A stretch of 64,000 bases of DNA from a virus: IMG/VR virus record IMGVR_UViG_3300030116_004952, positions 764-64,763 of that record. The stretch is one strand, 5' to 3'. Under the pieces are notes generated by a model. That model was not told where the DNA came from and made no database searches. It worked only from the letters and a program-made list of their open reading frames with translations. The position numbers and the translations under genes are program-made. This document shows, piece by piece, positions 26,412 to 34,941 of this stretch. Each line of letters starts with the position of its first letter. Position 1 is the first letter of the stretch.

Positions 26412-28067
26412 TTATTCCATCTCCTTTGCTTTAAAAGCAGCCAAACGAATTGCTTCTCTAGCACTAGCAGTAATACTAGCGGCTAAATCTACATCAGCCC
26501 AACCAAATCCTTGAAAGGCTACAATGCCATAGAATGATGCCATTAATCTTTTTACTGCCATTTGATTGTTATACCACTTGACATATTCATTTTTATCATC
26601 ATTCTCTCTTGCTTCTTTCATAAGACGCTTGTATTCGTTTCTCAATTCTTTTAATTCAAGAACTGCTCTCGGTAAAAGACCGAGATTATCTGTCTTATAA
26701 TAGAGCATTTGTTCTCTATCAGTAATACTGAAATCTCTTGGTGTTAAAATATTTACACCAAATTCTGTTGGTTCTTCTGATTTAGTTTCCCATGAAATGT
26801 TTCTTGCAATCATCATTGAAGGATATAGTCCTGCAAAATCAAAAGCAGCAACATTAAGATGTAGTCCATTTGTTTCTTCACTTAATGGGTCATAAATCAT
26901 AGCACCATCATATTCTTGACGCTTCTCTACCTTTTCGCCTGTTGGTGCAATCCATGTAGCATTACGCATAAAATAGATTGAACCCATATGACTTGCATAA
27001 AAACAAGCACTAAATGGCGCAATTAGAAGTCTTTGTAATGCTATAATTGCTTCACTACAATAATTCAATTCATCAATTTCAACCATCAATTCAACATCTA
27101 TCTGAGCATACTTAAGATATGTCTCAGTATCATTTAACCAACCTTCTCGATAGAATACATTCGGGTCTGGGAACTTTTCACTAACAAGTTTCTTTCTTCC
27201 CAATACTGCTTCAGAAATGTAATCTAAAGACATTGACGGTAATGTTCCCCTTTGAGAGTCATTCCATTGTCTTTCAAAAGCAAGGTCTAAATTGAGGGTT
27301 ATGCGACCCCCAATAGGCTGTTCAATTGGCCCGAACCCATTCTTGCCATAATTGAAAACAAAGCCATTCTTAGTATTCTTAACGCCCTTAATTGTCCTAA
27401 TTGGAGATATGGTAGTAGGGTTCAATCCCAAAGCACACGCTCGCTCAAGGAGTTTTGGCAAATCGAATTTTAAACCAAACCAAGCAATTAACATATCAGG
27501 GTCTTTATCAACCATTGTTACCATAAAGTTTTCAATCATATCCTTTTCACTATTAAATGTAAATGTAGATGTAGTGTCATAAACTAAATCACGTTGCAAT
27601 TCTTTAGGAAACCAAACCCATTGAAAGTATTTCTCATCATAATTATCATAAACTACAATAGTAGTAATACAATCGTGATATTCTCCACCTTGTTGCCATT
27701 CCATATCCCAATACCATTTACGCATTTCATATTCTGGTAATGAACCTAAAGAATCAACTGCATATCTAAATGCATATGGAACATCTGCTTCAAAGGTTTT
27801 TACAAAAGAACGTCGAGCAATATGAATGTCATCAGACTTATCTACATAAACTCTAGTTAATTTTTCACCTTGAAGATTGTGCCAATTACCTTCTTCGTAA
27901 GTAAATTCTCTTTTTACAAATTTAGAAGGATTGTAATACTTAGGTTGATTATCAGAAGATAGGATATAAAAATAAGGAGTAAATTCGACAACTGTTTGTC
28001 TTTTCTCTCTACCCTCTCTCCATGATGTATAAACGTGCTTTCCTGTTACTGTTTTACTTATTATCAT
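26412..28067 (-). CDS. polB: Family B DNA polymerase, N-terminal subunit (split gene)
   Basis: 551 residues holding the exonuclease (Exo I WYWDMEW near 120, Exo II near AWFGLKFDLP at 196, Exo III YAQIDVELM near 318) and the first part of the polymerase: motif A DFAGLYPSMM near 409 and motif B KRLMASFYG near 507. It ends a short distance after motif B (ASAREAIRLAAFKAKEME), just before where motif C would be. The remaining part is encoded separately at 24823-25710 after four small genes. Proofreading residues look intact. Confidence 0.9.
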   Translation of the reverse strand: MIISKTVTGKHVYTSWREGREKRQTVVEFTPYFYILSSDNQPKYYNPSKFVKREFTYEEGNWHNLQGEKLTRVYVDKSDDIHIARRSFVKTFEADVPYAFRYAVDSLGSLPEYEMRKWYWDMEWQQGGEYHDCITTIVVYDNYDEKYFQWVWFPKELQRDLVYDTTSTFTFNSEKDMIENFMVTMVDKDPDMLIAWFGLKFDLPKLLERACALGLNPTTISPIRTIKGVKNTKNGFVFNYGKNGFGPIEQPIGGRITLNLDLAFERQWNDSQRGTLPSMSLDYISEAVLGRKKLVSEKFPDPNVFYREGWLNDTETYLKYAQIDVELMVEIDELNYCSEAIIALQRLLIAPFSACFYASHMGSIYFMRNATWIAPTGEKVEKRQEYDGAMIYDPLSEETNGLHLNVAAFDFAGLYPSMMIARNISWETKSEEPTEFGVNILTPRDFSITDREQMLYYKTDNLGLLPRAVLELKELRNEYKRLMKEARENDDKNEYVKWYNNQMAVKRLMASFYGIVAFQGFGWADVDLAASITASAREAIRLAAFKAKEME

Positions 28068-28068
28068 T

Positions 28069-28836
28069 TTAATTACCTGCCGAAAACGGTGCTTTAATTA
28101 TCATCCTATCTTCTGCAACTAATAGTAGTGGAAACTCATCCTTTACATAAAAATTAATATTAGTGTTCTTCTTAAAGAACTTATGTAATGGGCCACTATA
28201 TTCTAATGTTGCAGATTCACCAAAACAAATTGTTGGTGTAATTCTTTCTTCGTATTGATTCTGAATAGTAGCACCGCTTGAAAATGTAACGGTATTACCA
28301 TTGTAATCTAATTTGAATGCGCCATGATTTGCTAATTCACAAGATGAAATACAATCAGCATAAACATCTTGACTTAAGACAAAAGCACCTTCATATTTTG
28401 ATTTACCAAAATCTGGTAAAGTTGTAATTTCTTCTTCATAAGTAATATTAGATAACATACCTTGAAGTCGTGTAATTGCGGTCATATTAGGATGTTGAAT
28501 TACTTTTGCAACACTAGCCTTCTTTGTTCCAGAACTAACTTGAATTGTATCATCTACAACAAAAGCAGTTAGTTCTCCGTATTTTTTAAGATACGGAACA
28601 AGAGTCTTAACATTACCAATAAACTCGCCATCTTCTGCACCTATCACTTCTAAATTAATATTCATAGCAAAGGTAGTATCTCCATTCCAAATGGATAGAG
28701 TATTACCCCTTAACTGCATTAAGAAATGTAATCCCATCGAATTATTTGTAAAACCCGATGAAGTTAAGTATTTACCTTTACCTTGAATACTTTCTAATGC
28801 TTCTGTGATTTGTTTTGTATTTACTGCAAATTTCAA
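28069..28836 (-). CDS. pcn: PCNA-type sliding clamp
   Basis: 255 residues, close to the usual 245-260. The C-terminal part is typical: SGPLHKFFKKNTNINFYVKD, then EFPLLLVAEDRMIIKAPF. It would tether PolB, ligase and nucleases. The start is TTG, overlapping the upstream stop as TTGA with GGAGGG five bases before it; no ATG is suitable. The RFC small subunit that loads it is encoded 3 kb upstream. Confidence 0.85.
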   Translation of the reverse strand: MKFAVNTKQITEALESIQGKGKYLTSSGFTNNSMGLHFLMQLRGNTLSIWNGDTTFAMNINLEVIGAEDGEFIGNVKTLVPYLKKYGELTAFVVDDTIQVSSGTKKASVAKVIQHPNMTAITRLQGMLSNITYEEEITTLPDFGKSKYEGAFVLSQDVYADCISSCELANHGAFKLDYNGNTVTFSSGATIQNQYEERITPTICFGESATLEYSGPLHKFFKKNTNINFYVKDEFPLLLVAEDRMIIKAPFSAGN

Positions 28837-29642
28837 ATCTTACCCTCCCGCAAATCAGGAATACCGTTCCAAACGATATTAGGTGGAATACCTTCTCGAA
28901 TAGTCCAACGTGTTCCGACCTTATTACCATTAGTTCTTGAACCAATCAATTCAGCAACAAAGTGTATTTCACCTTTTACTTTTCTCTTAGAACAATGAAT
29001 CTCTTGTTCTAGTTTTCCACCCCAATCCTTCCATGCGGGTTGAATACCAGTAGCAACATTATCTACATACTTTTCAGTTTCGTGAGTAATATAAATTACA
29101 TCACACTTTAGATTGAAAATCGCTTCAAGTAAATAATAGAAAGTTTTGTTTCTTGGGCCATATTGATATGGCATCATTTTTGTTACAACAGTAGGATTTG
29201 GATTAACCTTGTAAATACATTTTTCAAACCATGTATCTACTCCATCCATCACAAAGATAGGCTTTTCGCCTTCTTCAATCTTCTGTCGAACATAACGAAT
29301 AAAATCATGAGAGTTTTTCTCAGATGCATTAATATCAATTTTGTTCTCATTATCCTGAACAATTGGGTCGAATACTTCAATACGTTCTGTTGCATCATGG
29401 CATTCAATCCATGTAGATTCAACACCACTATCCCAATCTAAAACGTAAATCTTACGTTCTGGAAAATCGAGAGCAATACCTGTTTTACCTGTTTTTGGCT
29501 CTCCCCAAATTCCTAAGACCATTCGACTTTTACGTTCTTGTCTTTTCTTTTCCATTAATTGTCTAAAGCGAGAATTAAAATCTTCTTGCTGTTTTCCAAA
29601 GTTGGTCGTCTTTTGTTCTCCTTTCTTATCTGTTATTCCCAT
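28833..29642 (-). CDS. RecA-superfamily ATPase (Sak4/RadA-like)
   Basis: 269 residues with Walker A GEPKTGKTG (near 47-55), the strand IYVLDWDSG and a likely Walker B in PIFVMDGVDTW. The size fits virus Sak4-type single-domain recombinases rather than full-length RadA (about 320 residues with an HhH domain). It probably anneals or recombines single strands with the neighbouring SSB-like protein. ATG 29642 has GGTGATAGTT; the earlier in-frame start at 29651 lies in that site. Confidence 0.75.
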   Translation of the reverse strand: MGITDKKGEQKTTNFGKQQEDFNSRFRQLMEKKRQERKSRMVLGIWGEPKTGKTGIALDFPERKIYVLDWDSGVESTWIECHDATERIEVFDPIVQDNENKIDINASEKNSHDFIRYVRQKIEEGEKPIFVMDGVDTWFEKCIYKVNPNPTVVTKMMPYQYGPRNKTFYYLLEAIFNLKCDVIYITHETEKYVDNVATGIQPAWKDWGGKLEQEIHCSKRKVKGEIHFVAELIGSRTNGNKVGTRWTIREGIPPNIVWNGIPDLREGKI

Positions 29643-29895
29643 AACTATCACCTAATTCATTTATATCTATATCTAATTCTTTACCATGCATTTTAGTCCA
29701 TGCCATTAAGATAGTTGCTAATTCTAATTTATCGCAAATATATCTTGCTTCTTTGGTTGAAAAGTGCATCTTCAACCAATAAGTTCCATTCTCTTTTTCG
29801 TTCTTTCTCCATGTTAAGAAATCTACATTGGCTAAATCGACAATGTAGGCATCTCCTTTCAAAAGAAACCTTTCTTCTTTTAAATCCGTCGTCAT
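29626..29895 (-). CDS. Unknown protein (89 aa)
   Basis: An alpha/beta protein (ERFLLKGDAYIVDLANVDFL ... YWLKMHFSTKEARYICDKL) with an acidic end that overlaps the recombinase gene. It follows a 170-base untranslated stretch. No family is recognised. Confidence 0.6.
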   Translation of the reverse strand: MTTDLKEERFLLKGDAYIVDLANVDFLTWRKNEKENGTYWLKMHFSTKEARYICDKLELATILMAWTKMHGKELDIDINELGDSYGNNR

Positions 29896-30067
29896 AATTA
29901 AATCTCCGTATAGGGCTTTGCACCCATTTGAACGTCAATTACTTCCCTAAGTTCACGCTTACACTTAGAATTACTCTATTTCCACAATGAATTCTGTAAT
30001 GTCGCCAACACATCATACCCCTCAATCACCTATGCGACATTTCTAGGGAGAAATAGTCGGAATTCAA
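29896..30067 (-). ncRNA. Intergenic segment with a folded RNA candidate
   Basis: This is an intergenic interval inside an otherwise overlapping operon. On the minus strand, two GAATTC ends (near 30059 and 29981) enclose a hairpin ATTTCT-CCCT-AGAAAT and a longer one with AATGTCGC/GCGACATT, which can form a three-way junction. The distal half, next to the 29895 gene, has no clear fold and may hold a promoter. It could be a leader element, processing site or small RNA. No known riboswitch or ribozyme core is recognised. Confidence 0.4.
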
Positions 30068-31288
30068 TCAAAACCAGTCAAAGTTTTCTTCAACGATTTC
30101 CTCCACTTCAACAGGTGAACCTGTTCTTTGGACAACATATAGTCCAGAAACATTGATTGTTACTGGGTCGGCTTCTCCATCCACCATTCTTTGTGAAGTT
30201 CTTCCGATAACAATTACAGAAGAACCTACTCCAAAGTCAATTGTTAAATGACTTGGAATCCAACAAGTAGTCATGTTGGAATCATTATCATAATCAAACT
30301 CAACAGTCATATCAGTTAGATTGATAATTCGATTACCATTTGCAGTTGGAGTCATATTCATATTACAAACTGTTCCATCTGTAATTACAAATCTTTCCTT
30401 TGCAGGTAATGTTTGTCGCTGAATGTGCGCTCTATCAATTTCAACCAAAGGAACAAGATGGCTTGAAAAGTTATCAACCAAACATTGTTCAAAGTCAAAA
30501 GATGAAACATCTTGATAGTTCTCGCTTTCAGGATTTACGTCTGAATGATTAACTAAACTACTTAATGTAGTTTTAGTCATACCATAAATGGCTGAACCAT
30601 CATCACTTGGAATACAAGCGAAATGAATCCATTCAAAGCAGTTTGGTGCAAAATCAACGGCAGGTTGATTCTTATACGAGAAAGTATAAGTTTTCATTTC
30701 TCCACCATCAACAGAACCAAAGAATACGCCTGTTCGTCTAAATTGCTCTAATGGAAGGGGTTTTCCATAGTTGCGATTTTCTGCACCAGACATATATGTT
30801 GGTTGATTATCAAGCGGAATAACTGTTGTTCCGTTTTCTAATTCTTCTGCACCTTCTGGAAGATTTGAAACAATCTTCTCTTGATACTCATTCTTGTGAT
30901 AACGTGAAATAACCCACTTACCTAAAGCATTTTGAGTTGCTACTGCAACATGACCATCTTCAAGTGCTTTATCAGCATCACGAAGATATTCTTCTTTTGC
31001 TCGGTTTCTATTCCAACTCATCATATCTCTAGGTGCTTCTAAAGCAACAAAGAAACCAAATGCAGCCTTTACAAGACTTCCACCTGTATTTCCACCATTA
31101 GAGGTATTTACTTTCTGTTGTCGTCGAAATTGTGCAACAAAGTTTCGCCAAAGTGCTTTAGCCAAATCTGCTGTTGTTTCCACGTTATTCTCAACACAAA
31201 TAGAATTGAATTTTTCTGTTGCTTCTTCAACAGTCATTCCAACAATTTGTGCGCCTTTTTCAATTTCTTTTTTCGTTTCGTCGTTCAT
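30068..31288 (-). CDS. Single-stranded DNA-binding protein candidate (RPA/SSB-like)
   Basis: 406 residues. The C-terminal 200 residues are beta-rich with an OB-like run (VTINVSGLYVVQR, SSVIVIGRTSQR), and the end is acidic with aromatic tips (EEIVEENFDWF), the hallmark tail used by SSB proteins to recruit partners. Helices 1-75 may mediate assembly. It sits between RFC and the Sak4-like ATPase. No zinc finger is seen, unlike many archaeal RPAs. ATG 31288 has GGAAGTGA; a GTG at 31297 is in frame. Confidence 0.6.
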   Translation of the reverse strand: MNDETKKEIEKGAQIVGMTVEEATEKFNSICVENNVETTADLAKALWRNFVAQFRRQQKVNTSNGGNTGGSLVKAAFGFFVALEAPRDMMSWNRNRAKEEYLRDADKALEDGHVAVATQNALGKWVISRYHKNEYQEKIVSNLPEGAEELENGTTVIPLDNQPTYMSGAENRNYGKPLPLEQFRRTGVFFGSVDGGEMKTYTFSYKNQPAVDFAPNCFEWIHFACIPSDDGSAIYGMTKTTLSSLVNHSDVNPESENYQDVSSFDFEQCLVDNFSSHLVPLVEIDRAHIQRQTLPAKERFVITDGTVCNMNMTPTANGNRIINLTDMTVEFDYDNDSNMTTCWIPSHLTIDFGVGSSVIVIGRTSQRMVDGEADPVTINVSGLYVVQRTGSPVEVEEIVEENFDWF

Positions 31289-31313
31289 ATTTTTCACTTC
31301 CTTATTTTTTGTT

Positions 31314-32225
31314 TCAGATTAACTGACCTACAAGCCATGAAATCAATACTCTTGGTGTCATGGTTGTGGAACGGTATTCGCTTTCTCCTATTGTTCTTAA
31401 AAACTTAAATTTAACATTTGAGTCTATTCCTTCTGATTGAATAATACTATCATGCATACCCATGCAAATTTCACGAACAGACCTACCCATGTAAATCATA
31501 TCGTGAAGGGTTGCTAAGACATTTGTATCTTTATTCATTATCAAATTAATTATTTTAACATATTCTTCTAAATTCATCTCACTTTGTTTTTTGAGTGTGA
31601 TATTTGACGATTTTGCCGCTTGAATCTCGGTAATCGCTCTACGAATATCACCATTCATTGAATATATAAAGGGTAACAAGTCCTCATCCGAAAAACGATT
31701 AATGTTTTCGTTGGCTAAGATTCCCTTGATTACTTCTAAGATGACCTCATTAGAAAGAGGTTTGAAATGATAGTTTGCACATCGGCTTTGAAGAGGAAAG
31801 ATAATTCTGTTCCTATCATTACAAGTAATGATAAACCGAATATTAGAAGCATATCGCTCCATGATTCTCTTCAATGCATTTTGAGCATCGTTTGTCATTC
31901 CATCCATCTCATCTAATAAACAAATTCTAAATGGCACATCGCCAATAGTTCCGCTTTGTGCAATTTGTTTGATTAGAGTTCTGACTGTTTCTAGTTTCCT
32001 ATCATCTGATGCATTAACTTCAAAAAAGTTATCAGATGTATTATTACCTAATATTGTCTTTGCTAATGCTAAAGCCGCACCAGTCTTACCTGTTCCTGCT
32101 CTACCATAGAATAACAAATTAGGTATATTCTTTTCCTCAATCCACGTTTCTGCATCCATAACAAAATGCTCTTGTCCTACAATATCACTTAGTTTAGATG
32201 GTCTGTATTTTTCTGTCCATAACAT
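31314..32225 (-). CDS. rfcS: Replication factor C small subunit (clamp loader)
   Basis: 303 residues with the RFC layout: LWTEKYRPSKLSDIVGQ at the start, Walker A GRAGTGKTG (41-49), Walker B CLLDEMDGMT, sensor region FIITCNDRNRI, and the SRC motif (LQSRCANYHF). It loads the PCNA clamp. It is slightly shorter than cellular RfcS (about 320). No typical RfcL is seen; the ATPase at 32862-33719 might serve as a partner. Confidence 0.9.
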   Translation of the reverse strand: MLWTEKYRPSKLSDIVGQEHFVMDAETWIEEKNIPNLLFYGRAGTGKTGAALALAKTILGNNTSDNFFEVNASDDRKLETVRTLIKQIAQSGTIGDVPFRICLLDEMDGMTNDAQNALKRIMERYASNIRFIITCNDRNRIIFPLQSRCANYHFKPLSNEVILEVIKGILANENINRFSDEDLLPFIYSMNGDIRRAITEIQAAKSSNITLKKQSEMNLEEYVKIINLIMNKDTNVLATLHDMIYMGRSVREICMGMHDSIIQSEGIDSNVKFKFLRTIGESEYRSTTMTPRVLISWLVGQLI

Positions 32226-32227
32226 AT

Positions 32228-32860
32228 TTATTTCTCCTTATTTTTAAGATATTTTTCTTTTCGTTTTTTAAGAATTTCATCTTTGTTTTTGTGATAATAT
32301 TCTTTGCCTTTCCTAATTATCTCATCTTTATTTTTAAGATAATATTTTTTACCGTTCTCAAGAAGAATATCTCTATTTTTGTGGTAATATTCTTTGTTTT
32401 TCTCAAGAATCCTTTTTTTGTTTTTAAGATAATATTCTCTTTGTCTTTTATTGACCTTATCTCTATTTTTATGCTTATTTTTGTAATAACTCTTTCTTTG
32501 AATTTCCCTAATCTTATCCTTATTCTTTTCACGGTATCTTCTGCTTCGTATTCTATCTCGTTCTTTATATTCTTCAGAACTACGTCTTTTTCTATTTTTT
32601 TCTTTAGCGATAGTCATATTATAATAACAAGCAACAATGATAAAGGACTCAATTAAATCTGCATCGAGTAAAGTTACTAAGGTATCAAATTGTTCTTCGG
32701 TCATATCTTCCCAAATACTCATTAGCATAAAGTTGTTCGGAATACTAAATTCCTTTTTCATTCTTCTATTATGCCATTCTCTTACCTTTCCTATCGGCTG
32801 ACCAAATCCAAATATTAGCATATTATTAAATTTTATTTTCGTAAATCCTGCTCTTCCCAT
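32228..32860 (-). CDS. Basic protein with 15-residue tandem repeats
   Basis: 210 residues from ATG 32860 (GGTGAATAA upstream). The N-terminal 90 residues are a globular unit (FGFGQPIGKVREWHNRRM ... EDMTEEQFDTLVTLL). The C-terminal half is very basic and carries about 4.5 copies of a 15-residue unit of form (E/K)YY(L/H)KNK(D)xI(L)xKxK. Such Lys/Tyr-rich repeats occur in virus proteins near homing endonucleases and HNH proteins, but no nuclease motif is visible. A DNA- or RNA-binding role is likely. Confidence 0.6.
   Translation of the reverse strand: MGRAGFTKIKFNNMLIFGFGQPIGKVREWHNRRMKKEFSIPNNFMLMSIWEDMTEEQFDTLVTLLDADLIESFIIVACYYNMTIAKEKNRKRRSSEEYKERDRIRSRRYREKNKDKIREIQRKSYYKNKHKNRDKVNKRQREYYLKNKKRILEKNKEYYHKNRDILLENGKKYYLKNKDEIIRKGKEYYHKNKDEILKKRKEKYLKNKEK
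32232..32450 (-). repeat. 45-bp tandem repeats inside a gene
   Basis: The coding repeat gives 45-base units, for example (on the plus strand) tttttaagataatattct and tttttgtggtaatattct alternating. Units 15 residues long alternate Leu and His at one position (YYLKNK, YYHKNK), which suggests a higher-order two-unit duplication. Confidence 0.6.
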
Positions 32861-32861
32861 T

Positions 32862-33719
32862 TTATTCACCATTAAAATAATCATTTAAATTCTTTATCTC
32901 CAATTTAATTGGAGCGTTTCTTTTCTTTCTAGGCTTTTCTAAACCTAGCATTCTACAATCGGTATTATTCAACCGTTTCATAGTATGCTTCTTAAACTCA
33001 TCATCTTTCAATAACTGTTTAAGTATTCGTGTATCGGAATTTTTAATTCCTAGTTTTCTAGCCAAATAAGGAATCTTAGAATAAGTTCCTCTTTTTGGCA
33101 TATTAATTCTGCCAAAGGTTTTACCTTGATGGGCATAGGCCAACATCTCATAAAAATATCTTTGACTCCATCTTCTTTTAACTACACCATCAACAAAAAT
33201 TAATTTATTAGGATGCATATTTTCTGCGAGCCATGTTAATATTTGTGTATCTGATGGTTTGTTATAGATAAGCAATTTACAAACTAAATCTCTATCAGTC
33301 TGTTTAAGATATTCCATTACCAAAGAGTATGTATCTCTCTCAAAAGTAAATGGTTCTTCACTTCTAGGAGCAAGTTCTTTAATTGACTCAGATAAGTATT
33401 TCTTAGAACCTGCTCTTTTAATTTGACAAAGAGACTTGATTTCTTTAGGAACACTTTTTTCATTAATAGAAGTCAATACTACTTGACCTTTGTAATTTCT
33501 AATTACATACAGAATGTCGTCTTTTCTAGGCTTGTAGTGAACATCTTCAATAATGATACCACTATCAATATCAATTGCAAAAATATCTTTGACTTCTATT
33601 TCATTCGCATAGAATATCAAAGGTTCTTTTACAAAAGTTAAAGCCTTTGTTGATTTTCCTGTTCCTGTTTTTCCTGTTATTAGTATTGGTCTATTCTTAT
33701 TCATATTAGTTAATCCCAT
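32862..33719 (-). CDS. P-loop ATPase next to RFC
   Basis: 285 residues with Walker A GKTGTGKST (about 16-24) and a likely Walker B region near FAIDIDSGIIIEDV. The C-terminal 110 residues are helical and basic, with a lid/collar-like pattern. It may be an RFC large-subunit substitute or a helicase loader; both are guesses from its neighbours. The start overlaps the upstream stop as TAATG. Confidence 0.6.
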   Translation of the reverse strand: MGLTNMNKNRPILITGKTGTGKSTKALTFVKEPLIFYANEIEVKDIFAIDIDSGIIIEDVHYKPRKDDILYVIRNYKGQVVLTSINEKSVPKEIKSLCQIKRAGSKKYLSESIKELAPRSEEPFTFERDTYSLVMEYLKQTDRDLVCKLLIYNKPSDTQILTWLAENMHPNKLIFVDGVVKRRWSQRYFYEMLAYAHQGKTFGRINMPKRGTYSKIPYLARKLGIKNSDTRILKQLLKDDEFKKHTMKRLNNTDCRMLGLEKPRKKRNAPIKLEIKNLNDYFNGE

Positions 33720-34117
33720 TAAATTACCCCTTTCAATTCAAACAATTGTTCCATTCCCTCTAATGTGAGGTGTTGTTTATTTGCAACAATATCAATTGCT
33801 TTTCTTACTTCAGACCATTCGCCTCTTAAATCTGGTAAAGCATCTGGAATAATTTCAGATAACTTATACAGATTTAAAATGCCACCAATCTTAAGAATTG
33901 GTCTTGGTCTTGTTTTATGTTCTTCTTCTTTGAATGTGCTTTCTATTTCATATTGTAATAGTGTTCTTTCTATTGCTAGAAGAAAATCCTTATTACCTCG
34001 AATATTTAATCTTAGTCGAACTCTATATCCAATCTTAGACTTATCGCATCTGCTTAAATGTAAATCAAACTTTGAACAACTTAGAATAATTCCTATTAAC
34101 ATATCTTTAGAAAACAT
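33719..34117 (-). CDS. Degenerate LAGLIDADG-fold protein
   Basis: 132 residues with the sequence pattern of a single-motif LAGLIDADG homing endonuclease: MLIGIILSCSKFDL where LxGLIDADGsF is expected, then VRLRLNIRGNKDFLLAIERTLLQYEI, PILKIGGILNLYKLSEII, and KQHLTLEGMEQLFELKG. The catalytic acidic residue of the first motif is missing (Ser-Cys-Ser in its place), so it is probably not a nuclease and may have been kept as a DNA-binding or structural protein. It overlaps its neighbours as an ordinary operon member. Confidence 0.65.
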   Translation of the reverse strand: MFSKDMLIGIILSCSKFDLHLSRCDKSKIGYRVRLRLNIRGNKDFLLAIERTLLQYEIESTFKEEEHKTRPRPILKIGGILNLYKLSEIIPDALPDLRGEWSEVRKAIDIVANKQHLTLEGMEQLFELKGVI

Positions 34118-34121
34118 TTAA

Positions 34122-34490
34122 TCACCTACTTTTTTGAATAGTTTTGATGTCTATGAAATCATAGTTAATGCTCATTTCATACAAACCCATCTCTAAGACT
34201 TGTCTTAGTAATTCCATTTGCTCAATAGCAATCACGCCTATAACAAAATGTAACATAAATTTATATTGCATATCTTCTTCATGTAAGTCATATGGTAAAT
34301 CTTCATCTACTTCATATGTAAATCCCATAGCCTGTTCATCTAACAATATTACATCATTTACAGTCAAGGCTAATTGCATGGCAATTCTAAAAGCAGTTCC
34401 TACCTCTTGACTGATTAAGGTATCAGTATTAAAAATAAATTCAGTAGCCTCTTGATTTTCTTCAAGAAAGACTTCTAAATCATTCATCAT
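34122..34490 (-). CDS. Acidic helical protein (122 aa)
   Basis: An acidic protein with predicted helices across residues 1-45 and 75-110. GAGGG precedes the ATG, which overlaps the end of the histone-like gene. Strong negative charge beside a histone-fold candidate would fit a histone or DNA-mimic partner, but this is only an inference from charge and neighbourhood. Confidence 0.55.
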   Translation of the reverse strand: MMNDLEVFLEENQEATEFIFNTDTLISQEVGTAFRIAMQLALTVNDVILLDEQAMGFTYEVDEDLPYDLHEEDMQYKFMLHFVIGVIAIEQMELLRQVLEMGLYEMSINYDFIDIKTIQKSR

Positions 34491-34941
34491 TTAATTCCCT
34501 CATGTGTTGAATTTGAGAAGGCCAATAACCGTTTGTTGATTGAGAAGGATGCATTTCCCACCAATACAGATGCCCCGCAGTAAGGGATGAATGGTTCTTC
34601 TCTTTAGCATTTTCTTCTGCACCGATTACTAAATCCTCTATTGCTCCTTCAATCCAAAGTTTGAGAAAACCTATAAAATCTCTTGATACAGACATATCAG
34701 TATATTCTTTAACCATCGCCCTTAATGATATTTTACCAGATACATTGAACTTAGGTAATGATTTAACTTCGGGAACGATAAATTCTCCTTCTTCATTAAA
34801 GTAAGGAACTCTTTCGACGCTCATTTTTCTTGGTCGCCCTTTTGGATTAACCATATCCTTTAGATGAGCAATTCCATCTTCAATCTTCATAACCATATAG
34901 GTATTACCATCAATCAAAGTTAGTTTTCCCTTTTCAATCAT
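34480..34941 (-). CDS. Histone-fold protein candidate with N-terminal extension
   Basis: 153 residues. Residues about 70-130 match the archaeal histone pattern by eye: a short helix (SLRAMVKEY), loop with SVSRD (histone RVSDD), a long central helix (FLKLWIEGAIEDLVIGAEENAK), loop SSLTAGH (histone KTIKAED) and a third helix. The N-terminal 65 residues are a beta-rich extension. It may package or mark viral DNA or dimerise with host histones. The start at 34941 overlaps the upstream stop; the in-frame GTG at 34950 is less likely. Confidence 0.6.
   Translation of the reverse strand: MIEKGKLTLIDGNTYMVMKIEDGIAHLKDMVNPKGRPRKMSVERVPYFNEEGEFIVPEVKSLPKFNVSGKISLRAMVKEYTDMSVSRDFIGFLKLWIEGAIEDLVIGAEENAKEKNHSSLTAGHLYWWEMHPSQSTNGYWPSQIQHMRELNDE

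Noticed and set aside
24823-28067. Split intein joining the two PolB chains.
   Set aside because: Neither chain has the Cys/Ser start, His-Asn end or intein blocks; the N-terminal chain stops soon after motif B.
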